DNA of 64,000 bases from a virus. This document shows, piece after piece, positions 35,732 to 41,585 of this stretch. The notes under the pieces were generated by a model that was not told where the DNA came from, made no database searches, and was given only the letters and a program-made list of their open reading frames with translations. Where the stretch lies: IMG/VR virus record IMGVR_UViG_3300028569_001145, positions 1 through 64,000 of that record. The stretch is one strand, 5' to 3'. The translations under genes were made by a program, and so were the position numbers. Numbering within the stretch: position 1 is the first letter of the stretch; every line of letters begins with the position of its first letter.

Positions 35732-36247
35732 ATGGAGAGTAAGTTTAATCTAGTTGAAGAGTTGAGGCTTGGCTCCAACCAAGCTAAGGAACTTGTGTTT
35801 AGGGAATACTACGAGTACTTTATAAGCATAGCTATTAAAATAGTTCAATCAAAAGAGGATGCAGAGGATGTTGTTAGTGATTGTATGAATAAGATCTTTA
35901 ATAAGGTAGGGCAATTAAAAGACCCTTCCCAATTTTTAAGCTGGTGTAGGTCTATTATAACCAGAGACTGTTACAACTATATAAAAGCCAGGAAGGTACA
36001 TAGCGGTATAGAAACATATAATTCAGGATACCAGAGTGATTATTATAAAGCTTTTGATTTAAATTTAGTAAAGAAAGAGATTGAAAGACTATCCCCAGGG
36101 TACAGGCAGATATTAGAACTACATTGTATACAGGGTCATGATGGACTAGAGGTAGCAAAGATGCTAAAGATACATCCTGGAACGGTACGTTCTCAACTTT
36201 CTAAAGCCCGGAGAGTATTACAAAAGAGATTACATTATGAATACTGA
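35732..36247 (+). CDS. ECF-like RNA polymerase sigma factor
   Basis: 171 aa from the ATG at 35732, just past the terminator. Region 2: YYEYFISIAIKIVQSKEDAEDVVSD...IF (about 28-58). Region 4: LSPGYRQILELHCIQGHDGLEVAKML then HPGTVRSQLSKARRVLQ. Sequence and spacing match the ECF group. It may redirect host polymerase to a set of phage promoters. No clear promoter of its own is seen, so expression may depend on read-through of the terminator. Confidence 0.87.
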   Translation: MESKFNLVEELRLGSNQAKELVFREYYEYFISIAIKIVQSKEDAEDVVSDCMNKIFNKVGQLKDPSQFLSWCRSIITRDCYNYIKARKVHSGIETYNSGYQSDYYKAFDLNLVKKEIERLSPGYRQILELHCIQGHDGLEVAKMLKIHPGTVRSQLSKARRVLQKRLHYEY

Positions 36248-36251
36248 AAGG

Positions 36252-36282
36252 TTGGTACTATAATTAGAAGTTCATATCTTTA
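36252..36282 (+). promoter_or_regulatory. Bacteroidota-type promoter
   Basis: TTG at 36252-36254, 20-base spacer, TATCTTTAGG at 36275; ATG at 36286. Confidence 0.68.
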
Positions 36283-36285
36283 GGC

Positions 36286-36414
36286 ATGAAAGAAAAACAT
36301 ACACCTGAAATGAGACGAATGGCACAATTGATACGTCGAAAGATGCTACAAAAAAACCATGGTGCTAAAAGAACCTATAACCGGAAAGATAAAACCTGGA
36401 AGAAAGAACCATAA
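36286..36414 (+). CDS. Small basic protein, 42 aa
   Basis: MKEKHTPEMRRMAQLIRRKM..., strongly positive, three bases after a good -7 box. Possibly binds nucleic acid. Function unknown. Confidence 0.6.
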   Translation: MKEKHTPEMRRMAQLIRRKMLQKNHGAKRTYNRKDKTWKKEP

Positions 36415-36507
36415 ACCTAAACCTAAAAACAAACAGGAGAGTGGTTATAAGAGGTGTTATTAATATAATTCAGAGTATACAATATAAGATAATCTATGAT
36501 AAAAAGA

Positions 36508-36626
36508 AAACCGTAGAGACAACCGTATAACTAGTAAACCGTAAGATAGTAAACTGTAGAGAAAATTGTAGAAGTAAACCGTAGCATAGTAAACCGTAGG
36601 AGAAAACCGTAAGATAGTAAACTGTA
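36508..36626 (+). repeat. Iteron-like array of AAACYGTA, nine copies
   Basis: Copies (AAACCGTA, with CAACCGTA, AAACTGTA and AAATTGTA variants) start at 36508, 36520, 36536, 36551, 36563, 36576, 36591, 36604 and 36619, 12-16 bases apart. A 26-base block is exactly repeated at about 36537 and 36605. No supported gene covers it. It lies next to the GC-rich island, so an origin is possible. Confidence 0.65.
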
Positions 36627-36830
36627 GAGAATGGGAAGTGTAGAAATAAGAAAAGGGTGTGTGGTGTTAAATTGAAAGTATTATGGAAAGGATATGGAAT
36701 TAGGGTAGGTTGTGTAGAAAGAGTAGAGAGTATGTAGAGGAGAGTTTGGATAGAAATTACGGAAATGTACCGCCCCAAATTCATCCCCCATGAATCTCAA
36801 GGGTATAAGAGGTGGTGCCCCACTCAAGAC
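36627..36830. other. Non-coding stretch between iterons and GC island
   Basis: AG-rich, no supported gene. ATTCAT/ATGAAT around 36780-36795 can form a small hairpin. Nothing else seen. Confidence 0.4.
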
Positions 36831-37051
36831 TAGCCGGACTGTCCTGCTAAGACCCGGGGAGAGACTTGGGCAGAACCTTGGAGGACCTTGGAGAACCTAC
36901 CCCGCAGGGTGGGGGGCGGACCGGGGGGAGTACCGCCGGGGGAACCGGGGGGGGGCAAGGGGAGAGGCTCCGGCCGCCGGGCCGGGGGGCCGGGGGTACC
37001 GCTAAGGGAGGCTGGGAGAGTGGTACCTGGAAAGGTACCGGAATGAGCATG
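36830..37051 (-). ncRNA. GC-rich G-run island, likely transcribed leftward
   Basis: Base composition changes sharply to very GC-rich. On the + strand there are many G runs, one of nine and several of five or six (36909-36996). Three GGTACC sites at 36996-37040 can form hairpins. A minus-strand promoter at 37125 points into it. The frames here on both strands are compositional, not gene-like. It may be the body of a leftward RNA, a replication element, or foreign DNA. Confidence 0.45.
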
Positions 37052-37121
37052 GTCCAAACTACGTCTGATCTCTTCAACCCCTTGGGAGCCGCCCTTCGTA
37101 CTAGATATTATCTTTCCGACA
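37052..37121 (-). ncRNA. Leftward RNA locus, copy 1
   Basis: On the minus strand it begins GTGTCGGAAAGAT, then AGTACGAAGGGCGG, then TGAAGAGATC and GACGTAGTTTGG. The same blocks in the same order occur in copy 2 at 37850-37913, with different linkers. A minus-strand promoter lies four bases upstream. No reading frame explains it. Confidence 0.65.
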
Positions 37122-37124
37122 CTC

Positions 37125-37154
37125 TAAATATACGAACTTTCTTTCAGGGGCCAA
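37125..37154 (-). promoter_or_regulatory. Minus-strand Bacteroidota-type promoter
   Basis: On the minus strand TTG (complement of 37152-37154), 19-base spacer, TATATTTA (complement of 37125-37132). One of only two good leftward promoters seen. Confidence 0.72.
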
Positions 37155-37345
37155 GCCTTTTTTTTATTTTGTTGATATTTATTAATGTAGGCTACAGAGA
37201 CAGTAGATGTTACATAAGGCAACGAGCTTAGGGCACATAATAAAATAACAATCTCAGATTCATTAGAACCTACAGAAACATTGTATTAGACTTCGTTTAG
37301 CCACAAAAAATGCTTTGGATGGTTAAAATTTTTTTTTGTCAGAAG
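37155..37345. other. AT-rich spacer
   Basis: T runs at 37158 and 37329, a possible late-like ATATTTATTA at about 37175, and no supported gene. Nothing else recognised. Confidence 0.4.
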
Positions 37346-37376
37346 TTGGCGCTTCAGCCTCTTGTTCGTATCTTTA
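37346..37376 (+). promoter_or_regulatory. Bacteroidota-type promoter
   Basis: TTG at 37346-37348, 20-base spacer, TATCTTTAGG at 37369; ATG at 37380. Confidence 0.7.
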
Positions 37377-37379
37377 GGT

Positions 37380-37769
37380 ATGGAAATGAAAGAATTTAAA
37401 GTAAATGTTGAGACAGTGGTTACTGCTGACATGATTGAGAACATTATTGTTGGAGCTTTAGAAGGTGGTTCTAACTATTGGTATCTATTGGGAGAGGGTA
37501 TTCCTCCTTCTGATGGTACTCCTATTGCTGAGAGAATCCTTAATGCATTATTAAATGATTCAGATTACAAATTAGAAATTTTAGATTTGGAAGATGAAGA
37601 AGGTGAACCATTAGGGTATTTGACATTAGAAGGATTGCTTAATGCATTCCAGATTGTCTCTAAAAACTACCCCGAGCATTTTTACAACCTGCTGACTGGG
37701 AATGATGATGCTGAGACTGCTGATGTATTTTTTCAATGTGCTGTAATGGGGGAGGTGGTATTTGGGTAA
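37380..37769 (+). CDS. Conserved phage protein, 129 aa
   Basis: Start chosen three bases after the -7 box. TADMIENIIVGALEGGSNYWY is a motif I know from a widespread small phage family of unknown function. Acidic centre. It is flanked by the two leftward RNA loci, and copy 2 would run antisense towards its end. Confidence 0.78.
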   Translation: MEMKEFKVNVETVVTADMIENIIVGALEGGSNYWYLLGEGIPPSDGTPIAERILNALLNDSDYKLEILDLEDEEGEPLGYLTLEGLLNAFQIVSKNYPEHFYNLLTGNDDAETADVFFQCAVMGEVVFG

Positions 37770-37800
37770 ATACTAAATTGTTTTAATTAGGTGATAACAT

Positions 37801-37833
37801 GGACTGCTCCCGAGAGGGAGTGGTTCCTTTTTT
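37801..37833 (+). terminator. Rho-independent terminator
   Basis: CTCCC (37807-37811), loop GAGA, GGGAG (37816-37820), outer GGA/TCC pairing, then six T. Confidence 0.75.
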
Positions 37834-37849
37834 ACCCGCTTTCTCCACA

Positions 37850-37913
37850 GCCCAAACTACGTCCGATCTCTTCAGGTTTTTACCCCGCCCTTCGTACTCC
37901 ATCTTTCCGACAC
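37850..37913 (-). ncRNA. Leftward RNA locus, copy 2
   Basis: Minus-strand order GTGTCGGAAAGAT, AGTACGAAGGGCGG, TGAAGAGATC, GACGTAGTTTGG as in copy 1. Transcription would run toward the 3' end of the gene at 37380, so antisense control is possible. Confidence 0.65.
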
Positions 37914-37916
37914 CCT

Positions 37917-37946
37917 TAATATACGAACATTACTTTCAAAAGCCAA
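37917..37946 (-). promoter_or_regulatory. Minus-strand Bacteroidota-type promoter
   Basis: Minus strand TTG (complement of 37944-37946), 20-base spacer, TATATTA (complement of 37917-37923). Confidence 0.7.
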
Positions 37947-37969
37947 CAGAAAAAAAAATTATTTTTTAG

Positions 37970-38000
37970 TTGCCTCATAAGCGGCTAGTTCGTATATTTA
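37970..38000 (+). promoter_or_regulatory. Bacteroidota-type promoter
   Basis: GTTGC with TTG at 37970-37972, 20-base spacer, TATATTTAGG at 37993; ATG at 38025. It is back to back with the leftward promoter at 37917. Confidence 0.78.
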
Positions 38001-38024
38001 GGTATCAAAATAAAAATAAAGGTT

Positions 38025-38372
38025 ATGCAAAAACAAATTCAAAACACAATCGAAAAGGTTTCAAACAGTTTCCCTTCACTATTCTCAAGAGAGGATGTAA
38101 TCAAATTGTTAACAGACTTAAATGCAGAAATGCAACTTGAATCTCCAAAACCTCAAATTGAAAAAGAACGATTAATGGAAATCTTCAAAGAGGTTCTTCG
38201 GGATAAGGAGTTTGGGGATGTTGTTAATAGCGATGATATTGAACTCAGTTTGAATTATGATAATAGAATCGAAATCGAATCGGCTCCAGTTGATGAAGAT
38301 TTTATCGTTGATACGGCGATGGACGCTTTAGATGCTGCTTGGGACGTTTTAGCATCTGCTGAAGAAGATTAA
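38025..38372 (+). CDS. Hypothetical acidic protein, 115 aa
   Basis: Helical and acidic: QKQIQNTIEKVSNSFPSLFS, KERLMEIFKEVLRDKEFGDV, acidic end. Not recognised. First of several single-gene units, each with its own terminator and promoter. Confidence 0.72.
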   Translation: MQKQIQNTIEKVSNSFPSLFSREDVIKLLTDLNAEMQLESPKPQIEKERLMEIFKEVLRDKEFGDVVNSDDIELSLNYDNRIEIESAPVDEDFIVDTAMDALDAAWDVLASAEED

Positions 38373-38383
38373 AAAAAGTTTGG

Positions 38384-38408
38384 GGGAGGGTTTGGTCTCT
38401 CCCTTTTT
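38384..38408 (+). terminator. Rho-independent terminator
   Basis: GGGAGGG (38384-38390) pairs with CTCTCCC (38397-38403, one G-U), loop TTTGGT, then five T. The loop carries the next TTG box. Confidence 0.82.
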
Positions 38409-38421
38409 ATTCGTATATTTA
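38392..38421 (+). promoter_or_regulatory. Promoter overlapping the terminator
   Basis: TTG at 38392-38394, 19-base spacer, TATATTTAGG at 38414; ATG at 38425. Confidence 0.75.
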
Positions 38422-38424
38422 GGT

Positions 38425-38712
38425 ATGGAAATAAAAAAGGTTATCGAATTGTTAGGTGATAAAATCTTCACCGTTACCTTCACAAAAAAAGATGGGTCTA
38501 TTAGAGTCATGAATGCAAGAAGGGGAGTTAAAAAAGGAGTTAAGGGAGTAGGGATGTCCTACAATCCAACAGAAAAAGATTTAGTTGTTGTCTTCGATAT
38601 GCAGAAGGAAGCATTTAGAATGATTAATGCTAAAACAATTTTAGAGATTAAAGCTGATAAAAAGGTTTATAAGTTCTCAGAAGAAGGATTATTATTAGAG
38701 GAAACTAATTGA
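38425..38712 (+). CDS. SH3-like small protein (DUF2693-like)
   Basis: 95 aa from the ATG three bases after the -7 box. FTVTFTKKDGSIRVMNARRGV then KDLVVVFDMQKEAFRMINAKTI resembles a beta-barrel family common in Bacteroidota phages and mobile elements (DUF2693-like). Function unknown. Confidence 0.68.
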   Translation: MEIKKVIELLGDKIFTVTFTKKDGSIRVMNARRGVKKGVKGVGMSYNPTEKDLVVVFDMQKEAFRMINAKTILEIKADKKVYKFSEEGLLLEETN

Positions 38713-38723
38713 AAATAATTTAG

Positions 38724-38746
38724 GGGAGGGTTGGCTCCCTCCCTTC
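38724..38746 (+). terminator. Terminator-like hairpin
   Basis: GGGAGGG (38724-38730) pairs with CCCTCCC (38737-38743), loop TTGGCT. Only a short T-rich tail. The loop carries the next TTG. Confidence 0.7.
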
Positions 38747-38761
38747 TTATTCGTATATTTA
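38731..38761 (+). promoter_or_regulatory. Promoter overlapping the terminator
   Basis: TTG at 38731-38733 in the loop, 20-base spacer, TATATTTAGG at 38754; ATG at 38765. Confidence 0.75.
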
Positions 38762-38764
38762 GGT

Positions 38765-38884
38765 ATGGAAAAGATGATAATGTATAAGGACTTAATCAAG
38801 ATGGCACATCAGTTAGGAATCCACACCAAAGGACAAACTTACTCTACGATCCTCAAACACGTTCAAGCAAAGCAAAAAAAATAA
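38765..38884 (+). CDS. Small protein, 39 aa
   Basis: MEKMIMYKDLIKMAHQLGIH..., basic end. Below usual length limits, but it has its own promoter three bases upstream of the ATG. Function unknown. Confidence 0.6.
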   Translation: MEKMIMYKDLIKMAHQLGIHTKGQTYSTILKHVQAKQKK

Positions 38885-38892
38885 AAAAACAG

Positions 38893-38923
38893 TTGCTTCC
38901 TTAGAAGCTTACTCGTATATTTA
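38893..38923 (+). promoter_or_regulatory. Bacteroidota-type promoter
   Basis: GTTGC with TTG at 38893-38895, 20-base spacer with a small GCTTC/GAAGC hairpin, TATATTTAGG at 38916; ATG at 38945. Confidence 0.75.
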
Positions 38924-38944
38924 GGTATTAAAGAAATAAAGGTC

Positions 38945-39109
38945 ATGAAAAAAGAATTAAAACAATTAGTAAGAGTATTGGAAAATTTCCAAGCCAAGTT
39001 GAATGCTTTTGATGAAGATGTTGTAAGGACTTGGAGTATTGAAAGTTTGTGTGAAGAGTTAGATGAATTGATAGCTCAAACAAATGATGAACTTTCGGAT
39101 GAAGAGTAG
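38945..39109 (+). CDS. Small helical protein, 54 aa
   Basis: MKKELKQLVRVLENFQAKLN then acidic. Probably a short coiled coil. Own promoter. Function unknown. Confidence 0.6.
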   Translation: MKKELKQLVRVLENFQAKLNAFDEDVVRTWSIESLCEELDELIAQTNDELSDEE

Positions 39110-39120
39110 AAAAAGTCTAA

Positions 39121-39142
39121 AGGGAGGGTTGGTTCCCTCCCT
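39121..39142 (+). terminator. Terminator-like hairpin
   Basis: AGGGAGGG (39121-39128) pairs with CCCTCCCT (39135-39142), loop TTGGTT, eight pairs. Weak T tail (GCTTATTC). The loop carries the next TTG. Confidence 0.65.
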
Positions 39143-39159
39143 GCTTATTCGTATATTTA
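39129..39159 (+). promoter_or_regulatory. Promoter overlapping the hairpin
   Basis: TTG at 39129-39131, 20-base spacer, TATATTTAGG at 39152; ATG at 39163. Confidence 0.75.
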
Positions 39160-39162
39160 GGT

Positions 39163-39657
39163 ATGAAAGAAGTAATAAAGGTTTCGATTAAAGTTGCTAA
39201 GGATGCAATCATCGGTTATTCAGATTCTAAAATAGCTCAATCAGAAGCTAATGATTGTTTTGTTAGAGCAGTTGCCGGAGCATTAGAAGTAAGTTATGAT
39301 GATGCTCATGAGTATGTAGCAAAAGAATTTAACAGAAAAGACAGAGAAGGAACTTACGGAGTTATACCTACGTTAAGAAAGAAGCAAGAGATATTAGGCA
39401 GACGGATAGAGCAATTAGGAGAAGAAGGCAAATACGATTTAGGTAAGAGGCTTATAATGAGATATAAATGCTATGGAGAGATAGTAGAAAGAGAAATGAC
39501 ATTCAAAAGCTTTATAAGAAACTACCCAGAAGGAACTTATATAATGATTGTAAAGAATCATGCCTTCTGTTTAAAGAACGGAGTAGTAGTGGGAGGTAAT
39601 TATTCTGATTCTGAACAATTGAGAAAGAGAGTATGGGCGGCGTTTAGAATATCATAG
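39163..39657 (+). CDS. Papain-like / C39-like fold protein
   Basis: 164 aa. EANDCFVRAVAGALEVSYDD gives an N-D-C-x2-RA start like a papain-fold nucleophile; GTYIMIVKNHAFCLKNGVVV gives the His. Such small proteins recur in phages and may be peptidases or deubiquitinase-like enzymes; activity is inferred only. Own promoter. Confidence 0.6.
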   Translation: MKEVIKVSIKVAKDAIIGYSDSKIAQSEANDCFVRAVAGALEVSYDDAHEYVAKEFNRKDREGTYGVIPTLRKKQEILGRRIEQLGEEGKYDLGKRLIMRYKCYGEIVEREMTFKSFIRNYPEGTYIMIVKNHAFCLKNGVVVGGNYSDSEQLRKRVWAAFRIS

Positions 39658-39680
39658 CAGCTTTTTTTTATTTACCATAA

Positions 39681-39713
39681 GGAGGGAGCCGGCCGTAGGG
39701 TTGGCTCTCCCTG
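39681..39713 (+). terminator. Hairpin of the terminator family, without T run
   Basis: AGGGAG (39683-39688) with CTCCCT (39707-39712) and an inner CC/GG. Same sequence family as the hairpins at 38724 and 39121, but no promoter follows. Confidence 0.45.
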
Positions 39714-39978
39714 TCAGTAGACCGTACGTAGTACCGTAGTATATACGTAGTACGTATGTATGTAGTACATCATCAATACAAGTGACATTATTATCACTAT
39801 AGAGTATCGTACGGTATACGTAGGCCTAAGTAACGCGCAGAATTCCGACAGAATTCACTCTATACGGGTATATATTTATATTTAAACCCATAGGTAGTGC
39901 TTTTTTCCAAATCCCAAACCCATCATAGAATCCAGAACCCCCGGGGAAATTTTCCGGAAAAATTTTAGTCTATAAGTG
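39714..39978. other. Non-coding stretch rich in TACGTA and CCGTA words
   Basis: Repeated GTA/CGTA words at 39718-39770 (ACCGTACGTAG, AGTACCGTAG, TACGTAGTACGTA), AGAATTC twice at 39839-39856, and AAATTTTCC/GGAAAAATTT at about 39951-39965. No gene supported. Confidence 0.4.
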
Positions 39979-39998
39979 ATTATATAAGTATATTTTCG

Positions 39999-40006
39999 TA
40001 TCTTTA
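39999..40006 (+). promoter_or_regulatory. -7 box TATCTTTA
   Basis: TATCTTTAGTT ends three bases before the ATG at 40010. The -33 position reads GTG, so this is a weaker member of the family. Confidence 0.5.
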
Positions 40007-40009
40007 GTT

Positions 40010-40645
40010 ATGAGAGTGAAGTATATGCCTTTGGAGGAACTCCTAGAGTTAGAATCTAGAGGGTTTGTTACCATCTACACCAGTCATAGCCCAACAACCG
40101 ACCAGGAAACCTACACCAAGTTAAACCTAAAGAAGTACCATACTAACTTTCAGGACCTTGCCTTCAAATACCGCAAAGTAAACCTAGGTGAAATCTTAGG
40201 TTTTATCGACTGTGAATACTATTCTGATGTAATCAGTCATGTCAATAAAGAAACTAGGTCTATTACTTGGATATACTTGTATGCTAAAGATATTTCACGT
40301 TTATCTTCTTATGATCTTTCACAATCAAAGGGCAAGTATGTTTACATATTAACAAATGAGGCATATCCTGATATATGTAAGATAGGCAAGGCAGTCAATC
40401 CGTCCGATAGGATCAATCAAATAAACGGTGCCGGAACAGTATCGGAATGGGTTCTTAGGTATGCCCTACCGGTAACAAACGACTATAAGGTTGAGAATCT
40501 GGTTCACCGTCATTTGGCTAATGTCCGTAAGGACTCCGACCAAGGCCATGCCCGGGAGTTCTTTGAGGTGTCTTTGGAGGATGCTATAGAGGCTTTGAAT
40601 TACTACGGTAGGGATTTTTTAGACGGGGAGGCTATTTTTTATTAA
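40010..40645 (+). CDS. T5orf172 / GIY-YIG-like domain protein
   Basis: 211 aa. C-terminal half GKYVYILTNEAYPDICKIGKA, then NPSDRINQINGAG and VENLVHRHLANVRKD...REFFEVSLEDA, is the T5orf172 domain, a GIY-YIG relative. The N-terminal 110 residues are unlike the mobile endonucleases. It lacks the late-type box, so it is probably a resident gene. Confidence 0.82.
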   Translation: MRVKYMPLEELLELESRGFVTIYTSHSPTTDQETYTKLNLKKYHTNFQDLAFKYRKVNLGEILGFIDCEYYSDVISHVNKETRSITWIYLYAKDISRLSSYDLSQSKGKYVYILTNEAYPDICKIGKAVNPSDRINQINGAGTVSEWVLRYALPVTNDYKVENLVHRHLANVRKDSDQGHAREFFEVSLEDAIEALNYYGRDFLDGEAIFY

Positions 40646-40652
40646 AAAAAGC

Positions 40653-40683
40653 TTGCCTCTAGCTTTAAGTGTTCGTATATTTA
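40653..40683 (+). promoter_or_regulatory. Promoter of the tRNA/tRNA-like array
   Basis: TTG at 40653-40655, 20-base spacer, TATATTTAG at 40676. No gene follows for over 2 kb, so it drives the RNA array. Confidence 0.75.
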
Positions 40684-40719
40684 GTCATATTTATATATGG
40701 TGGATCGAAAAGCACCGGC

Positions 40720-40732
40720 AGTTCTTTGACAT
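40720..40732 (+). promoter_or_regulatory. boxA-like antitermination site
   Basis: AGTTCTTTGACAT, close to bacterial rrn boxA (TGCTCTTTAACA) and to leaders of Bacteroidota rRNA operons. The same 13 bases precede the gene at 43536, but with ACATTTT after. Position ahead of a long untranslated RNA fits antitermination. Confidence 0.5.
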
Positions 40733-40746
40733 ATTAGAAAAAATTT

Positions 40747-40829
40747 GCAGATGTGGCGAAACTGGTAGACGCACTAGACTTAGGATCTAGCGTTGTAATG
40801 ACATGGGGGTTCGATTCCCTTCATCTGCA
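40747..40829 (+). tRNA. tRNA-Leu (TAG)
   Basis: Acceptor GCAGATG/CATCTGC, D arm GCGAAACTGGTAGACGC, anticodon arm CTAGA-CTTAGGA-TCTAG with TAG, long variable arm, T arm GGGGTTCGATTCCC. No CCA encoded. Confidence 0.95.
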
Positions 40830-40835
40830 CAATAA

Positions 40836-40908
40836 GCCCCCTTAGCTCAGTTGGTAGAGCTTCTGATTTGTAATCAGACGGTCGCAGGTTCGAGTCCTGC
40901 AGGTGGCT
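40836..40908 (+). tRNA. tRNA-Thr (TGT)
   Basis: Acceptor GCCCCCT/AGGTGGC (one mismatch), D arm GCTCAGTTGGTAGAGC, anticodon arm TCTGA-TTTGTAA-TCAGA with TGT, T arm GCAGGTTCGAGTCCTGC. Confidence 0.95.
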
Positions 40909-40911
40909 CCA

Positions 40912-41114
40912 AAGTGAAACTTTTCCTACATAGGACGGATAAGCACCGTTGAAAGAGAACTTGGCTTCGTGGGAGTAGCTACCCAATGAAGTAATCATGT
41001 CCCAAGTTGTAATGTGATGGACCCTGCTCTATGGTGCACTCATAACAGGTGAACAGTAAACTATGTTCAGTCAAATCCACAACTACGGTGAGCGTAGAGG
41101 ATTAGTTTCATTTA
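40912..41114 (+). ncRNA. Structured RNA candidate, about 200 nt
   Basis: The ends pair: AGTGAAACT (40912-40920) with AGTTTCATT (41106-41114), one G-U. Inside are AACTTGG/CCAAGTT enclosing CTTC.TGGG/CCCA..GAAG, ACGG/CCGT, TGAACA/TGTTCA and CTACG/CGTAG. It lies between tRNA-Thr and tRNA-Met. No reading frame explains it and it does not match tRNA, tmRNA or RNase P motifs I can see. Confidence 0.5.
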
Positions 41115-41118
41115 AATG

Positions 41119-41187
41119 GCGGATTGGTGTAATGGTAACATATTGGGCTCATAACCCAAAGTTTATAGTTCGAGTCTATAGTCCGCA
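41119..41187 (+). tRNA. tRNA-Met (CAT), first
   Basis: Acceptor GCGGATT/AGTCCGC, short D arm, anticodon arm TTGGG-CTCATAA-CCCAA with CAT, T arm TATAGTTCGAGTCTATA. Confidence 0.9.
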
Positions 41188-41237
41188 ACTAAACGTACTT
41201 AGTATCATACCATAAGAACTGCTACTAGGTCTTTTTA

Positions 41238-41301
41238 CAACCTGTACCCTTGAAAAACTCGTATTTAAAGATAAGCAGGTTGGTTCCGAAATAAAAGGGT
41301 A
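41238..41301 (+). ncRNA. Spacer pseudoknot 1 (tRNA-Met to element a)
   Basis: Stem 1 CAACCTG (41238-41244) with CAGGTTG (41276-41282). Stem 2 TACCCTT (41245-41251) with AAGGGTA (41295-41301). The stems interleave, as in an H-type pseudoknot. GTTCC (41283) and GGAAC (41311) can add a third helix. Confidence 0.55.
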
Positions 41302-41320
41302 AGAGAATAAGGAACAAAAT

Positions 41321-41393
41321 AGTCAGGTAGCTCAATGGTAGAGCGGGTCCGTAACAGGAGATGCCGTAGCAAGTTCGATTCTTGTCCTGACTA
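41321..41393 (+). ncRNA. tRNA-like element a
   Basis: 73 nt. AGTCAGG/CCTGACT acceptor, class I D arm AGCTCAATGGTAGAGC, T arm GCAAGTTCGATTCTTGT. The centre GGTCCGTAACAGGAGATGCC makes only TCC/GGA with a bulged outer stem and no T33-NNN-purine loop. It looks like a tRNA with an unusable anticodon arm. Confidence 0.7.
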
Positions 41394-41418
41394 CAAAAAA
41401 AATTAAAAAATAAATGTT

Positions 41419-41493
41419 ATGAAAGATTATTACATTGACAACAGAGAGTATTACTTATGGTGTATTGAAAATAATGTAATACCATATTGTTAA
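41419..41493 (+). CDS. Possible micro-ORF, 24 aa
   Basis: MKDYYIDNREYYLWCIENNV then IPYC, after an A-rich stretch. It overlaps pseudoknot 2, and the two readings compete; the short length leaves it doubtful. Confidence 0.25.
   Translation: MKDYYIDNREYYLWCIENNVIPYC
41428..41486 (+). ncRNA. Spacer pseudoknot 2 (element a to b)
   Basis: Stem 1 TATTACATT (41428-41436) with AATGTAATA (41473-41481). Stem 2 TATGG (41456-41460) with CCATA (41482-41486). Interleaved. Confidence 0.45.
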
Positions 41494-41498
41494 AATAT

Positions 41499-41581
41499 AG
41501 TCAGGTGGCGGAATGGTAGACGCTCCGGGGAATGGACACCGGTTAGAAACCATGTTGCAGGTTCGAATCCTGTCCTGACTA
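41499..41581 (+). ncRNA. tRNA-like element b
   Basis: 83 nt. Same acceptor pair, class II D arm GGCGGAATGGTAGACGC, T arm CAGGTTCGAATCCTG. The centre has CCGG/CCGG with a ten-base loop; ATGG in that loop can pair with CCAT downstream, so the anticodon domain itself could be a pseudoknot. No normal anticodon loop. Confidence 0.7.
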
Positions 41582-41585
41582 CAAA

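Noticed and set aside
36508-36626. CRISPR array
   Set aside because: Units are 12-16 bases with no longer repeats and no unique spacers; no cas genes in the window.
36494-36784. 96 aa minus-strand frame
   Set aside because: Lies over the iteron-like repeats; repeated Phe/Leu/Tyr pattern follows the repeat, not a protein.
36790-37231. Three or four frames of 70-120 aa in the GC-rich island on both strands
   Set aside because: Pro/Gly/Arg-rich products caused by G and C runs; starts weak and frames overlap each other.
40780-40998. 72 aa minus-strand frame (contains QDSNLRPSDYKSEALP)
   Set aside because: Antisense of tRNA-Thr and tRNA-Leu; this peptide is a well-known artefact of translating tRNA genes.
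40912-41114. tmRNA, RNase P RNA or group I intron
   Set aside because: No tmRNA tRNA-like ends or tag frame, no RNase P core, no P/Q/R/S intron elements seen.
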